Assembly: GCA_947572415.1 (NCBI GenBank)
Contig: CANPBT010000011.1
Coordinates: 1-48,236 of the forward strand
DNA from: an uncultured Clostridia bacterium
Lineage (GTDB): Bacteria; Bacillota; Clostridia; Christensenellales; Borkfalkiaceae
Length of the DNA: 48,236 bases
Direction: 5' to 3'
Both the position numbers and the translations under genes were made by a program. Position 1 is the first letter of the stretch; every line of letters starts with the position of its first letter. The notes beneath the pieces were generated by a model. That model ran no database searches and was not told the DNA's origin. It saw only the letters and a list, made by a program, of their open reading frames with translations. This document shows, in pieces, positions 9,801-17,439 of the stretch.

Positions 9801-10530
9801 TATTTCTGGGCTCGACGATATCGTCATAGAGAGTACCCGTGAAATCGTTACCTTCTATGAAATCGGTAAATTTATTACAGCTCGCCTCGGTTATGGATTT
9901 TGCGGTATAACGCGTATAGCTGTTCGAGTGGTCGGAAGCATAAAACGCGTAATCGCCGCCGTTACCCAGAGGTATAGCGCGCATATGGCTCATATCGTAC
10001 ATATTGCTGGGCGCGGTACAGCTGTAATCGGTGCTGTACGTGCCCGCGTTGGAAAACTGAGCCGATTCGTTCGGCGACATAGCCATGCCGTTCGAGGTTG
10101 CCGCAAGATAAAGCGTAAGTATTGCGTCGCCGGAGTTAGACCTCGAAATATATACGGGCGTCCATACCAGACTGCGATAAATACTTTCGGGCGTGAAGCG
10201 ATATCTGCCGTACTGAAGGGTAATCTGTTTGTTTGCAACCGGCACGCCATTTGGACCGGCTGTGTTTCTTGCGTAGTTCAAAAGGTCGGAATACTTTTTG
10301 GTATTGTCGCTCAAAAGTACCTGAGCAAGACGTTCGAGCTGAGTACTGTCATAACAGAATTTATCGAAGTCATATATGGGTTTTTCTATGGTAGTAGAGT
10401 TCGGGACGGAGCTGAAAGCTTCAACCTTCCTTCCCAAAAGACTATACCCCAGAAATACGCATCCGAGAAAAAGCATGCAAAGCGTTACAAGCAATGTCCT
10501 CCACGTATTCCAATATTTTCTGTTTCTCAT
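3898..10530 (-). CDS. Giant surface protein: DUF6273-like domain, Ig-like repeats, C-terminal membrane anchor (2210 aa)
   Basis: The ORF is open from 10593, but the start is placed at ATG 10528-10530 because AGGAG lies 8 nt upstream and the resulting N-terminus is a proper signal anchor (RNRKYWNTWRTLL, then a hydrophobic stretch, residues about 10-33). Residues about 90-390 resemble the DUF6273 family of clostridial surface proteins (KVWLPSLTEV, SWLRTAA, IRPAIHLNLSK). About 1200 residues of Ig-like/MBG-type beta domains follow, with recurrent AGTY and YTG motifs. Residues about 1620-2050 hold five related units of about 85 residues (YTGKAITFEIIDW, then GSLVKTEIGEY). One membrane helix (about 2157-2182) and a 28-residue Asp/Tyr-rich cytosolic tail end the protein. 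No LPXTG sortase motif is present. It starts a two-gene unit with the coiled-coil protein. Likely roles are adhesion or cell-envelope structure; the exact function is unknown. Confidence 0.85.
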   Translation of the reverse strand: MRNRKYWNTWRTLLVTLCMLFLGCVFLGYSLLGRKVEAFSSVPNSTTIEKPIYDFDKFCYDSTQLERLAQVLLSDNTKKYSDLLNYARNTAGPNGVPVANKQITLQYGRYRFTPESIYRSLVWTPVYISRSNSGDAILTLYLAATSNGMAMSPNESAQFSNAGTYSTDYSCTAPSNMYDMSHMRAIPLGNGGDYAFYASDHSNSYTRYTAKSITEASCNKFTDFIEGNDFTGTLYDDIVEPRNIAWQEHESYVTYVDDTSYCWPGEAYGTVPAGHNYYYPNYFDYNAQSKVNYNIWQNDKVWLPSLTEVGNGDLDPENVEASTVNGIWELTKAQRSNVKKSWLRTAATNVPKDGRQYSTYTMFCTAADGTITTGDVNETLAIRPAIHLNLSKIADKTIAPINLPKAVNAVYNGKVLQLDDVSEEQLTWYNENEMTVNYFLDEKCTRRVAAIDAGTYYLQVQLRNTDNYFLGEDKLTRRKVTKFIVNKIKLKVEWTYNLDQTPQKVEIVDKDNVILQRDKDGDRVPKLGMKYSNVTGAGIQNSPEFPDKKGTYTASAYIIDEDIKNYNYELSGDGLTTHQFLVKERNVPEPYFLADDADYGTDSDGTINKSILNLSYRGKQYVQIANISQYVSVKVSALNSALLDSVEDLGVNADGVQTFIVEEVNNYYFNITLKDDLNTQWESSTEDFKNTNPIRLVLNLTEALITVSFDGLLNSWESARSLEVGLTIHGVYEDISNGGLEMRVYYNDPRGIMSDDLVRNSNGKYVIPAGLNPGTTYYLVAVIAGGSKKDNYIMDGPKTQRFEIVATKGEFDDEDAKWTYLVDGNVPGNLAPEYEWNEHSTQNRALQLPYLEGGSYQFMLTMDEYSLKSHYVRAIYSGDLIVSDAGLHCVTVTITGYDKNVLFEDKTYQFWFNIDKKKYDLSGLEWDYEQAFGYNGEVHSVTLDSEQLNQLPGLTARYITDGEGKNAGTYTTVVQFIVSDEYAKNYIIPNESDPESFINDGSFSFSIEWEIKPKTIIIKWTEKTSSSDIFFIPTLQIGHGLVDYRYQHKEGENWVDCDNVGAETVPETYRVTAVLKAENSGNYKLEAEVAGGEYCEFTVESGKQPVTIGFRINGQSANENQQFVYTGSEFKVVPELNGKLLETGEFDIEFFRDGATAPLSAAPVNVGKYRAVAKNIKLDGAYTVGDTEIVFEIIKADYDTSKLKWKYTHGKSVDYVSWDAKDKKWIDHEGKEFVFAAEYDGTDHTLELIGYEEIGLELDGPIAGNRYTDATENKYTVQVYFVSDPNFNEVNFPKTLDWKITKAKIDFNEVRWGYYDEAGEHEFDFENDVFRVRREDGEFIKYEVRLINLPKAISDLIVYNTQCLTLVNAKFERGNKYSAVGVYETKFDPLNISYPGDKNHEPFSGDDMPTTIPTFRRWEIKERELSKPTYNGGWAKFDNKVHNLIKLSGISEEDLNYLEVDITYIDNNNNIINHFKSYEENAELYTALNAGTYIVRFFEVIEEMSLDDDYNIIYETKTPFWGQVEIVVEQEALVVTWDNNGSIPVARVKGVYVSNMLGTKYTNESGGEVTDAYIRTTDGMQFFAEPVINPSYAGNLKFVMADGEVEKISFFSSLYHKGDNSRALNYPAMRISSQEYTGKPIVFEIADWRSTYERYLYISDGSLTQTEVGQYSVSVSFLKDADAYWAGTESSRLDYTLTFSITEPQTIAIDYPMFDKLSATWEGVPVTFTITNWILLQNYIEFDLDERLTVKDGVITATTTGIFDITFRFKEGSKGYWKELEDLGELDEKQRPCKIQLEVTDPSLPDNQILKPKLESTTANWTGSAITFRLANSDYYDKYLELTSGSLTNTNPGTYKVTFRIKVDGYTFNDGTTTIELSYTIISKNPDDEVLLKKPVLTFYEAQYTGKAITFEIIDWNTLYGTYLDISEGSLVKTEIGEYKIVLSFKEGTKAKWEDETRSDYEITFKITAEPVKEREIIDIPVMEMIEQEFTGSMLTFKIKDWEELSKYLRIDPRYGDAYLIKTDAGVYEFYVQIKDKTACVWSDGTVEDKMLRFSIKRAVITVDEIGSSGDGKLDITNGSQNKMDLDDYFEYVYKDKDGNIVSKDDLKKGEEYTYTVVLKEDKRDEFFNNVEDAENVLKQLEAKSFTFIYQPSEGINPLLIITISVVGVLVFLVVATIIVLAVKRRQYVDEYVDDYGYYNDYDDYEEDDE

Positions 10531-10633
10531 TACAAAATCTCCTGCCGTATCGAATTTTGATACATGCATATATTTAAAACTTATGTAAGCCAAACGGCGC
10601 GAAATTATAAAGTGCGCCTATTTTGGTTATACT

Positions 10634-10662
10634 ATTATATCAAATATGCAACGCATTTTCAA
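10634..10662 (-). promoter_or_regulatory. SigmaA promoter for the 2210-aa surface protein
   Basis: TTGAAA (10657-10662), a 17-bp spacer and a perfect TATAAT (10634-10639) on the minus strand. Transcription would start near 10627 and leave a leader of about 97 nt. The rest of the 329-nt gap 10531-10859 holds only the upstream terminator; I see no riboswitch-like structure in it. Confidence 0.8.
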
Positions 10663-10819
10663 GCCTTTTGTTGAAATTTTTAAAAATTGTGTCTTATCAC
10701 GTATATATATACAATATATTGTGTTTTTGGGCCTACAATCAGCTTGCGACAGCGTTTTTTTATATATATTTATACATTGACGAGGAAAAAATTTACTTAA
10801 ATCCAAAAAAAGGAAGTAC

Positions 10820-10854
10820 AAAAAAGCCGACCGATTTTTAATATCGGGCGGCTT
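10820..10854 (-). terminator. Terminator after the 138-aa membrane protein gene
   Basis: On the minus strand AAGCCGCCCGAT pairs with ATCGGTCGGCTT (one mismatch), followed by TTTTTT. It lies 6 nt past the stop codon and closes the middle surface module. Confidence 0.85.
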
Positions 10855-10859
10855 CTTTA

Positions 10860-11276
10860 TCAGTTTTTCTTTTCCTTGTTTTCGGCGGAGGGTTTAACCT
10901 CTTTTTTGGGCTGCTCCTTTTTAACCGCCGCAGACGGCGCCGTTTTGGGTTTTTTTGCGGGCTTTACCGGTTCGTCGCGTTTCTCTTCTTCCATAAGCTC
11001 GTTGAGTATGTTTTCCGCGGTTTTGACCTCGTGAAGTTTACCGATAAGCTCTTCCTGCGACTTTTTGTCGTTCTGCTTGTTTAAAAGCTGAACGGTAAGC
11101 TCCGCTTCGCGCCTTTGCAGTTTTTTGGCGGGAGAGGATTCGTCAAGTTCGTCCTTTTTAATGGGTCGTAAAGCAATGAACATTATGAAACCGAACAAAG
11201 CGGTAACAACTATCATTATAACCAGAAGCCCGGCAAACCAGCCGTAAGCGGCGGACATTAACAATGATTTAACCAT
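10860..11276 (-). CDS. Small single-pass membrane protein with a cytosolic helical, Lys/Glu/Pro-rich tail (138 aa)
   Basis: No named family recognised. One N-terminal membrane helix (about residues 12-36, with YGWFAGLLVIM) is followed by RPIKKDELDES, a predicted helical region (REAELTVQLLNKQ through about residue 90), and a disordered Lys/Pro/Glu-rich tail. The first 90 residues are clearly paralogous to the first 100 of the 296-aa protein at 17440-18330: YxWFxGLLVIM, xSPxxxLxxREAEL and EVxxAxxxxxEL match in order. It starts 3 nt after the stop of the 1999-aa surface protein. Its ribosome binding site AGGAGG is formed by that gene's last two Arg codons, so translation is probably coupled. A partner role for the upstream surface protein is inferred from this twice-repeated arrangement. 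Confidence 0.8.
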   Translation of the reverse strand: MVKSLLMSAAYGWFAGLLVIMIVVTALFGFIMFIALRPIKKDELDESSPAKKLQRREAELTVQLLNKQNDKKSQEELIGKLHEVKTAENILNELMEEEKRDEPVKPAKKPKTAPSAAVKKEQPKKEVKPSAENKEKKN

Positions 11277-11279
11277 AAC

Positions 11280-14200
11280 TTACCTCCTCTTCAATTCCGA
11301 CTTGACCATTTTGCGGAATTCCTGTTCGATTTTTTTGTTGCGGCGGAGCAGTAAGATTATTCCGCCTACCGCGAGCCCGACCGCTATAACTGCGAATATC
11401 GCCGTTGCGACTATCAGCCCCGTCATACCTACGGAGTCCTCGAATACCGCAAACGTCGCATACGCCGTCATTTCCTCGAAATTCTCATTCCCCGCAACAA
11501 AAGCTTTGATTGTATATGAACCTACGCCCAGAGTGCCGAGCTTGCTTATATCGTACTCGTTACCGTCCGCGTCGATAATCGTGTAAACTACCGCGCCGAA
11601 CTGGGGCTTCGAAGAAGGATAATTGCTTCCGCCGGCGTAACGCCCCTCGCTCCAACCGATTATGGTAGGGATTTCTATCCAGCTGTTCTGCGCGGAAGAA
11701 ATTTCGAAAGGAATCCTCGTTTCGTGCATATCGCCGTAATTCACGGTGCCGGCCATATTTGCAATAAGCACGTACTTGCCCACGTTTATTTCGCCCGTAA
11801 GCGGGTCGACCATTTCGTCGAGCGAGTGATATGCCTGACTGTTGAGGTTGCCGTTTTCGTCCACAAGATAATATGTAAGCGTTACGTTTTCTTTCGCGCC
11901 GAAGTGAGGTATCGCCGTAGTTGCTATTTCACGCTCGTCGCTGCTGTAATCGCCGTAAACCCAGCTGGGTACGTTAGGAGTGATATCCCAGTAGTTCTGC
12001 GCTTTCAATACGTCGAAGAATACGGGGTACGACCACTTGTCGTAGTTGTCGGTGCCTTCGATTTCGAACCTTAATACGTAGTTACCCGCGGGCACTTCGC
12101 CGCCGTTTGCGTCCGCAAGGGCAAACACGCTGTCGTAAACCGTTCCCGTGCCGTCCACTTTGCCCACCTTCAAAACCATTCCTTCCTCAAGGAAAGCGAA
12201 TTCGTCCTGAAGCGCGTATTCGGGGGTTTTGTACATTATAGCGAAATCACCGTAATACCAGCTCTGGATATAGGGTATCTTTTCGCTCTTCCAGCCGATT
12301 TCGGCTTTCTGAATCGTCACTTCGATTTTCTGCTCGAACGCGTTCCAGCCGACTCCGCCCGCGGCGGTTGCTATAAGCTCGTACTTGCCGGCGTCCGCGT
12401 CGGCGAAATCCGCGCCCTTTATTCCGCTGTTGTAGGTGTACGTCTTGGTCGCGTCGTCCATGGAGCGCAGAACGAAAGTATAATCGCTGCCGAACTTCGT
12501 CGACCAGGAGGGTTTGTTCGTAACGCTGTTGTATTTACCCCACGTCCAGCTGTTTACGAAGAGCGGCTGCGTGCTCATATTTTCGGCAGGAGCTACGTTA
12601 ACCGTGACCTTGACGAACTTTTTGGACAAGGTCCCGCATGCGTTGGACGAATCCCAGTCGCAGTAATCGGCATATGCTTCGTTAATCATAAGCATCAGTA
12701 TATGTGCGCCGGCGTTTATGTAATCGTCGGAGACGCCGTTGTTATAGCTCAGCGCCAGCCCTCTGTCGGGGTCGTTGCCGTTTAAGTAAATCACTTTATA
12801 GAACGGGCTGTTGGGCACGTCGAACCTTACCGATTCGCCCGTGTATGTAACCGCCTTTATGACGGGTACGCTTATACTGTTCTTTATAATCAGTTCGTAG
12901 GAAGCGTTTCTTGTTTCCGAGCCGATAAAATAACTGGGCGCAGAAATATTGAAGTAAACGGAGTATCTGCCGGGGTCGACGGGAGCGACAAACTGATTGT
13001 TGTCCGCCTTGAAATCCCCTTCGGGGCGGAAAGTCGTATCGTTAATACCCGCGCCGTTTGTTTTGTTAACCACGTTATAGGTGATAGTAAACACGGTATA
13101 GAAAGAATCGTATTTTTTGTCCTTCCAAATATTCGCGGTATTATTTGCCGTCAGTCTGTTAGGGTGCGCTTCCTCGGGCGTAAGCCTGAGCACGCGCACG
13201 TTTTCTTTCGCGTTCACGAAACGGGGTTGCCCGTTATAAGGCAGCTCCCACGCGGCGCCGTTGTTGGGAAGCGTGCCGTAAATGCTTCCGCCTTCGTGCA
13301 CAACGCCCGCGGCTTTATCTATTTCTTCAAGCCTCTTCAAAGGGTCGGCTTCGGATACATTAAACCTATAAATCGCACCCGCTTCACCGTTGCCCGCGAT
13401 AAGTTGTCCGGTAGTAGTATTCGTGTAATCGGCGACGAATATCGTCAGCTCGTAATAGCCCGCAGGCATAGCGGCGTTGATTACCGTTGCAAACTTGTCA
13501 TAGGCGAGCTTATCAAGATTAATCCGCTCGTCGTAAGCTCCGCCGTTTGCGTCGACGCACATTTTGAGCGAGAATGTTATAAGCTTAGCAGGGTCGCTGC
13601 CCGCCGCAGAAAGCTTCGGGGCGTTGGGGATACCCGTCGTTTCGTTATAACGCCAGCCGTTTATCGCATAATTCGCGTTTCCGTCATCAATCAAGGTGTT
13701 GCCGGCGGCTATCGCCACGTACCACTTTTTGCTGATTTCGTACGTATCGAACGAGGTCTGTCTGTATTCGAGCCCGTGGAGCAGAGTCTGCTCGTTACTC
13801 GATACCATAAACCTGTAGTTGTTGCTCATTTTTATGGTAACCGTGGTAATGTAGATACCTGCGTCCTTAACCACGGGAACGGGCTGGCCGCTCCTCGTCG
13901 TCGAGTAATTTCCGTTGACCGTAAACCTTGAATCCGGATCCGCGGTAAGGATTATTTCATTCGCTTTGCCCGAATAAGTGACGTACGATTTAACAACGCT
14001 TTTTGTTTGATAATTTTCTTCGCCCGGCTTTTTATCGAGATAGGGCGTGCCGTCCAAAGTATTGACATCGTAAATGTACAATGTCTTTACGTCATTATCC
14101 GATAGCTCCCCGCCGCCCTTAAGCGTCCATTTCAGGGCTACAGTAGGCGTAAGCGGCGAGGACGAAACCGGTACGGAAACGCTGAAAGGCGAGCTCCAGA

Positions 14201-17200
14201 CTCCGTATTCATCTTTCAAAGTAATCGAAATCGTATATGTGCCTGCGTCTTTTATAACTTTTACTTTCTCGTCGCCGTCGCCGTCCGTCGGAATATCGGA
14301 AGGAATACCGTTAACGAGTGTGTATTGCGTAATTTCGAAATTAAACTTTTCTTTATCCGTTACGGTGAGCACGTCGTCAAACGCATAAATACTTCCGGTA
14401 TAAACTTTTTCTTGATTAACCTTAACGTCCGGATCGCCTACGGTAACGGCGTACATTTTAATGACAGTGTTTTTGTCGGGCTCTTTGAAATCGTATTCTT
14501 TCAAACGAGCGGTCAGCTCTTCCCCCTCGAAAAGCGTGTTACAAGCGGTATCTTTATACCATATTGTCGTTTTGTAATTCGGCTGATTAGGCATTCTGCC
14601 GGTAACAGCCCACGAACCGTCTTCGTTCCTTTCGTAGCTGTAATCCATACCGAAAAGCTTTTCGGCAACAGCCTTTTGTTCCATATTGTTTCCGTAATAC
14701 AATTCGATTTCGACGATAAACGTGAGCCTTGTTTTAAGGTCGTTCGCCCAGGTGTCCGAATATTTTTTATATGACGTTGCGTCGGCGGCGATAAGTATTA
14801 TATTGCCTGCCGTATGACGGAAAGCGTTTGCGTTACAGTTTGTAAGTTCAGCGGGCAGATACACCGTAGCAAGCGCCGTACAGCCGTCGAACGCATAAAT
14901 GCCTATTGTTTTAACCGATTCGAGTATTTCTATATATTTTACCGAAGCGCAGTTTTCGAAAGCGGACGCGCCGATAGTTTTAAGCTTGTATTCTTTGATA
15001 TCACCCGTACCAGGATTGCGCTCGGACTGATTGAAGGTTACGTTTTCAAGCGCATGGCAACCGCTGAAAGCATACTCCTTTATTTCAACGACGCTGGCGG
15101 GTATACTTATTTCTTTAAGGCTTGCGCAATTATAAAAAGTATATTCGTTGATATATGATAAATTTATCTTATCTCCGAAAGTCACTTCCTCAAGCGAAGT
15201 ACAGCCGTCAAACGCGTGGGCGCCTATTGTGCCCACCGTAACGGGAATATTGATTCCCGTCAGCGCGGTGCAGCCGCTGAAAGCATATGCGCCTACGCCC
15301 GAAACATCCGCCGTGCCGAAGTTTACCTGCGTGATTTTGGTATTTCCGCTGAACGCCCTCTCATGTATGGAGTATGTGCCTGCGGGCAGATTTACGACTT
15401 TGTCGTTACCCACATAGCTGATAAGACTTTTTGAATCTTCCGCGCCCGAGAAAACGAAGTAGTCTTCGACTGTTATACCGGAAGTAGCGACGATATTGAC
15501 TCCGCTTAAACCTTTTGCGGTTTTTTCCGCGTCGGTAAAGGTCAGCTTACTTACCGCTTCGATAAGCCTCGTGCAGCCGCTGAAAGCGTTGTTTTGAATA
15601 TTTGCATTATCTGTAACGCCGCTGAGATTTATGCTGTACAGCGAAACGCAGTCCTTAAAGGCGCTTGCGCCGAAATAAGTAACATTTTTGGTATTTATAT
15701 CGTGCAACAAAGTGCAGCCGCTGAATGCGCTGTCTTCAATTGTTTTTACGCTTGCGGGCAATTCAAACGCCCCCAGGGCAGTACAACCGAGGAAAGCGCT
15801 CGCACCGATTTTACCGATATTGCAAGAAGAGTCGAAAGTAATGGTTTTAAGCGAAGTCAGGCGTTCGAATACCTGGTTGCCGAACAACGGGCCTCCGACT
15901 TCGGTCGTAGCTATCTGAACGTTTGAAAAATTGACCGACACTATATTGATGGGGTCGGAAGTAATTGACTGGAATAAAAACGATTGCAGATGTTTTACCG
16001 GCATAGACTCGCCGCCGAGAGTCAAGGTGACGCCGCTCGTCATAGAACCTACGCCCAGAAAAGGACTGCTTACCCAGGATACATTCTCCAGCTTCTCGGC
16101 ATAATAGTGAATCGATTTTGCCGAAGCACATTTATTATATGCGCTGCGTCCCAAATTTGTAACTTTTTTGGGAATAACGATTTCCGTAAGCCCCGAGCTG
16201 GCGAAAGCCTCGTCGCCTATGTATGTAAGAGAACTTCCTGAAGTAAACGCGGCATTTGTCAACTGCTTGCAGCCTTTGAAAGCGGAGTTGCCTATATGCG
16301 TTATGCCGTCCATAAAATTGACGTTTGCAAGCGCTTCGCAGCTGCTGAAAGCGGCTTCGCCTATTTTAGTAACGCCGGCAGGTAAAGTTATGCTTGAAAT
16401 TTTAGTACTCGAAAACGCATTTTTGCCGATTTCGGGGATATTGACGTTTCCGAAAGTTACGGTAGCAAGCTCCTTGCTCGTGTGGAATGCATTGTCGCCG
16501 AACTTTACTTCACCCTCCGACGCGGTCGTATCCACGTTAACGAAATTAACCGTATTTACGCCGTGAACATACGCAGCGTCGCTGTAAAATAAGTTTGCGG
16601 GGATTTTTGTTACTTTTTTATCCGTCTCACCCAGATTTACGGTTACGCCGGAGTTATATCCCGCTTTATAAAAAGGGTTATCCTTTTGTTTCGCAACGTT
16701 GCCGCATTCCGCTGCGTAGAAGTTAATCTCGGTAAGCCCCGTATGGTTCGCGAAAGCGCGGTTGCCGATAGAGGTTATTGCCTCGGGCACCGTCAGCGTC
16801 TTAACGCCGTTAGCGCTCGTGGCGTTTGTATTGAATGCGTCCATGCCGACGGTCGTCAAAGAAGTAGCGCCGGACAAATCCAGCTCTTTGAGAAGCTTAC
16901 ACCCAAAGAAAGCGTTTTGCCCGATTTCGGTAATATTCGCGCCTATGGTGACGGCGGTAAGCCTTGTCACGTGCTCGCCCAGAATACTACCGTCTACCTT
17001 CGCGGCTATGCCGGTTATTTCGGAATCGTCGGGCACGGTTATCGTAAACTGCTTGCCTTCTATTTTTCCGAGCGCAGTTTCGCTTAAACCGGTGATTTTT
17101 TTGTCGGATAAGATAAAATCGGACTTCTCCGTCAACGCGACGGGCGTATTATCCGTTTCACCTGCGGCAAAAGCCGTGCCCGAATTTACGGGTACGGTAA

Positions 17201-17279
17201 AGAAGAGCGCAAAAACCACGCAAATTGCGGCTACGCTCGTCAAAAATGCCGAAATAAGTTTTTTGGTAAAACTTGTCAT
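11280..17279 (-). CDS. BspA-like leucine-rich repeat and Ig-like surface protein, C-terminal membrane anchor (1999 aa)
   Basis: The start at ATG 17277-17279 has AAAGGAG 6 nt upstream; in-frame codons further upstream lie at or before the ribosome binding site. A signal peptide (TSFTKKLISAFLTSVAAICVV to about residue 38, AFAA-like cleavage) leads to about 750 residues (roughly 100-850) of BspA/LRR_5-type repeats, with the consensus seen as AFSGCTALTGINIP and TIGAHAFDGC. Ig-like domains follow, then four W-rich units (about 1565-1945) with the pattern NxW-P-W-GxY shared with the 935-aa neighbour. One membrane helix (about 1951-1978) and a basic tail ending KSELKRR close the protein. It is large and exported, and probably lies on the cell surface for adhesion or glycan contact as in other BspA-like proteins; the ligand is unknown. 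No sortase motif. Confidence 0.85.
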   Translation of the reverse strand: MTSFTKKLISAFLTSVAAICVVFALFFTVPVNSGTAFAAGETDNTPVALTEKSDFILSDKKITGLSETALGKIEGKQFTITVPDDSEITGIAAKVDGSILGEHVTRLTAVTIGANITEIGQNAFFGCKLLKELDLSGATSLTTVGMDAFNTNATSANGVKTLTVPEAITSIGNRAFANHTGLTEINFYAAECGNVAKQKDNPFYKAGYNSGVTVNLGETDKKVTKIPANLFYSDAAYVHGVNTVNFVNVDTTASEGEVKFGDNAFHTSKELATVTFGNVNIPEIGKNAFSSTKISSITLPAGVTKIGEAAFSSCEALANVNFMDGITHIGNSAFKGCKQLTNAAFTSGSSLTYIGDEAFASSGLTEIVIPKKVTNLGRSAYNKCASAKSIHYYAEKLENVSWVSSPFLGVGSMTSGVTLTLGGESMPVKHLQSFLFQSITSDPINIVSVNFSNVQIATTEVGGPLFGNQVFERLTSLKTITFDSSCNIGKIGASAFLGCTALGAFELPASVKTIEDSAFSGCTLLHDINTKNVTYFGASAFKDCVSLYSINLSGVTDNANIQNNAFSGCTRLIEAVSKLTFTDAEKTAKGLSGVNIVATSGITVEDYFVFSGAEDSKSLISYVGNDKVVNLPAGTYSIHERAFSGNTKITQVNFGTADVSGVGAYAFSGCTALTGINIPVTVGTIGAHAFDGCTSLEEVTFGDKINLSYINEYTFYNCASLKEISIPASVVEIKEYAFSGCHALENVTFNQSERNPGTGDIKEYKLKTIGASAFENCASVKYIEILESVKTIGIYAFDGCTALATVYLPAELTNCNANAFRHTAGNIILIAADATSYKKYSDTWANDLKTRLTFIVEIELYYGNNMEQKAVAEKLFGMDYSYERNEDGSWAVTGRMPNQPNYKTTIWYKDTACNTLFEGEELTARLKEYDFKEPDKNTVIKMYAVTVGDPDVKVNQEKVYTGSIYAFDDVLTVTDKEKFNFEITQYTLVNGIPSDIPTDGDGDEKVKVIKDAGTYTISITLKDEYGVWSSPFSVSVPVSSSPLTPTVALKWTLKGGGELSDNDVKTLYIYDVNTLDGTPYLDKKPGEENYQTKSVVKSYVTYSGKANEIILTADPDSRFTVNGNYSTTRSGQPVPVVKDAGIYITTVTIKMSNNYRFMVSSNEQTLLHGLEYRQTSFDTYEISKKWYVAIAAGNTLIDDGNANYAINGWRYNETTGIPNAPKLSAAGSDPAKLITFSLKMCVDANGGAYDERINLDKLAYDKFATVINAAMPAGYYELTIFVADYTNTTTGQLIAGNGEAGAIYRFNVSEADPLKRLEEIDKAAGVVHEGGSIYGTLPNNGAAWELPYNGQPRFVNAKENVRVLRLTPEEAHPNRLTANNTANIWKDKKYDSFYTVFTITYNVVNKTNGAGINDTTFRPEGDFKADNNQFVAPVDPGRYSVYFNISAPSYFIGSETRNASYELIIKNSISVPVIKAVTYTGESVRFDVPNSPFYKVIYLNGNDPDRGLALSYNNGVSDDYINAGAHILMLMINEAYADYCDWDSSNACGTLSKKFVKVTVNVAPAENMSTQPLFVNSWTWGKYNSVTNKPSWSTKFGSDYTFVLRSMDDATKTYTYNSGIKGADFADADAGKYELIATAAGGVGWNAFEQKIEVTIQKAEIGWKSEKIPYIQSWYYGDFAIMYKTPEYALQDEFAFLEEGMVLKVGKVDGTGTVYDSVFALADANGGEVPAGNYVLRFEIEGTDNYDKWSYPVFFDVLKAQNYWDITPNVPSWVYGDYSSDEREIATTAIPHFGAKENVTLTYYLVDENGNLNSQAYHSLDEMVDPLTGEINVGKYVLIANMAGTVNYGDMHETRIPFEISSAQNSWIEIPTIIGWSEGRYAGGSNYPSSKPQFGAVVYTIIDADGNEYDISKLGTLGVGSYTIKAFVAGNENFEEMTAYATFAVFEDSVGMTGLIVATAIFAVIAVGLAVGGIILLLRRNKKIEQEFRKMVKSELKRR

Positions 17280-17339
17280 AAACATCTCCTTTGGTATATA
17301 AAGACAATAACCCAAGATAAAACTATTCTATTATCCACG

Positions 17340-17368
17340 ATTATACAATAAATTAAAATATAAGTAAA
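17340..17368 (-). promoter_or_regulatory. Promoter for the 1999-aa surface protein
   Basis: TTTACT (17363-17368), a 17-bp AT-rich spacer and a perfect TATAAT (17340-17345) on the minus strand. The leader would be about 55 nt. Confidence 0.75.
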
Positions 17369-17399
17369 GTGTTTAATTTGGAAATTTTTGCAAATGATA

Positions 17400-17429
17400 A
17401 AAAAAACGGCGCGCCTGCGCCGTTTTTTT
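17400..17429 (-). terminator. Terminator after the 296-aa membrane protein gene
   Basis: ACGGCGC pairs with GCGCCGT around a 4-nt loop, with A-runs and T-runs on both sides. It works best for the minus-strand gene ending at 17440, and could also stop plus-strand transcription. Confidence 0.85.
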
Positions 17430-17439
17430 GTTAAATGAT

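Noticed and set aside
10531..10593. Longer N-terminus for the 2210-aa surface protein
   Set aside because: The extension comes before the AGGAG site and would place non-hydrophobic residues before the signal anchor.
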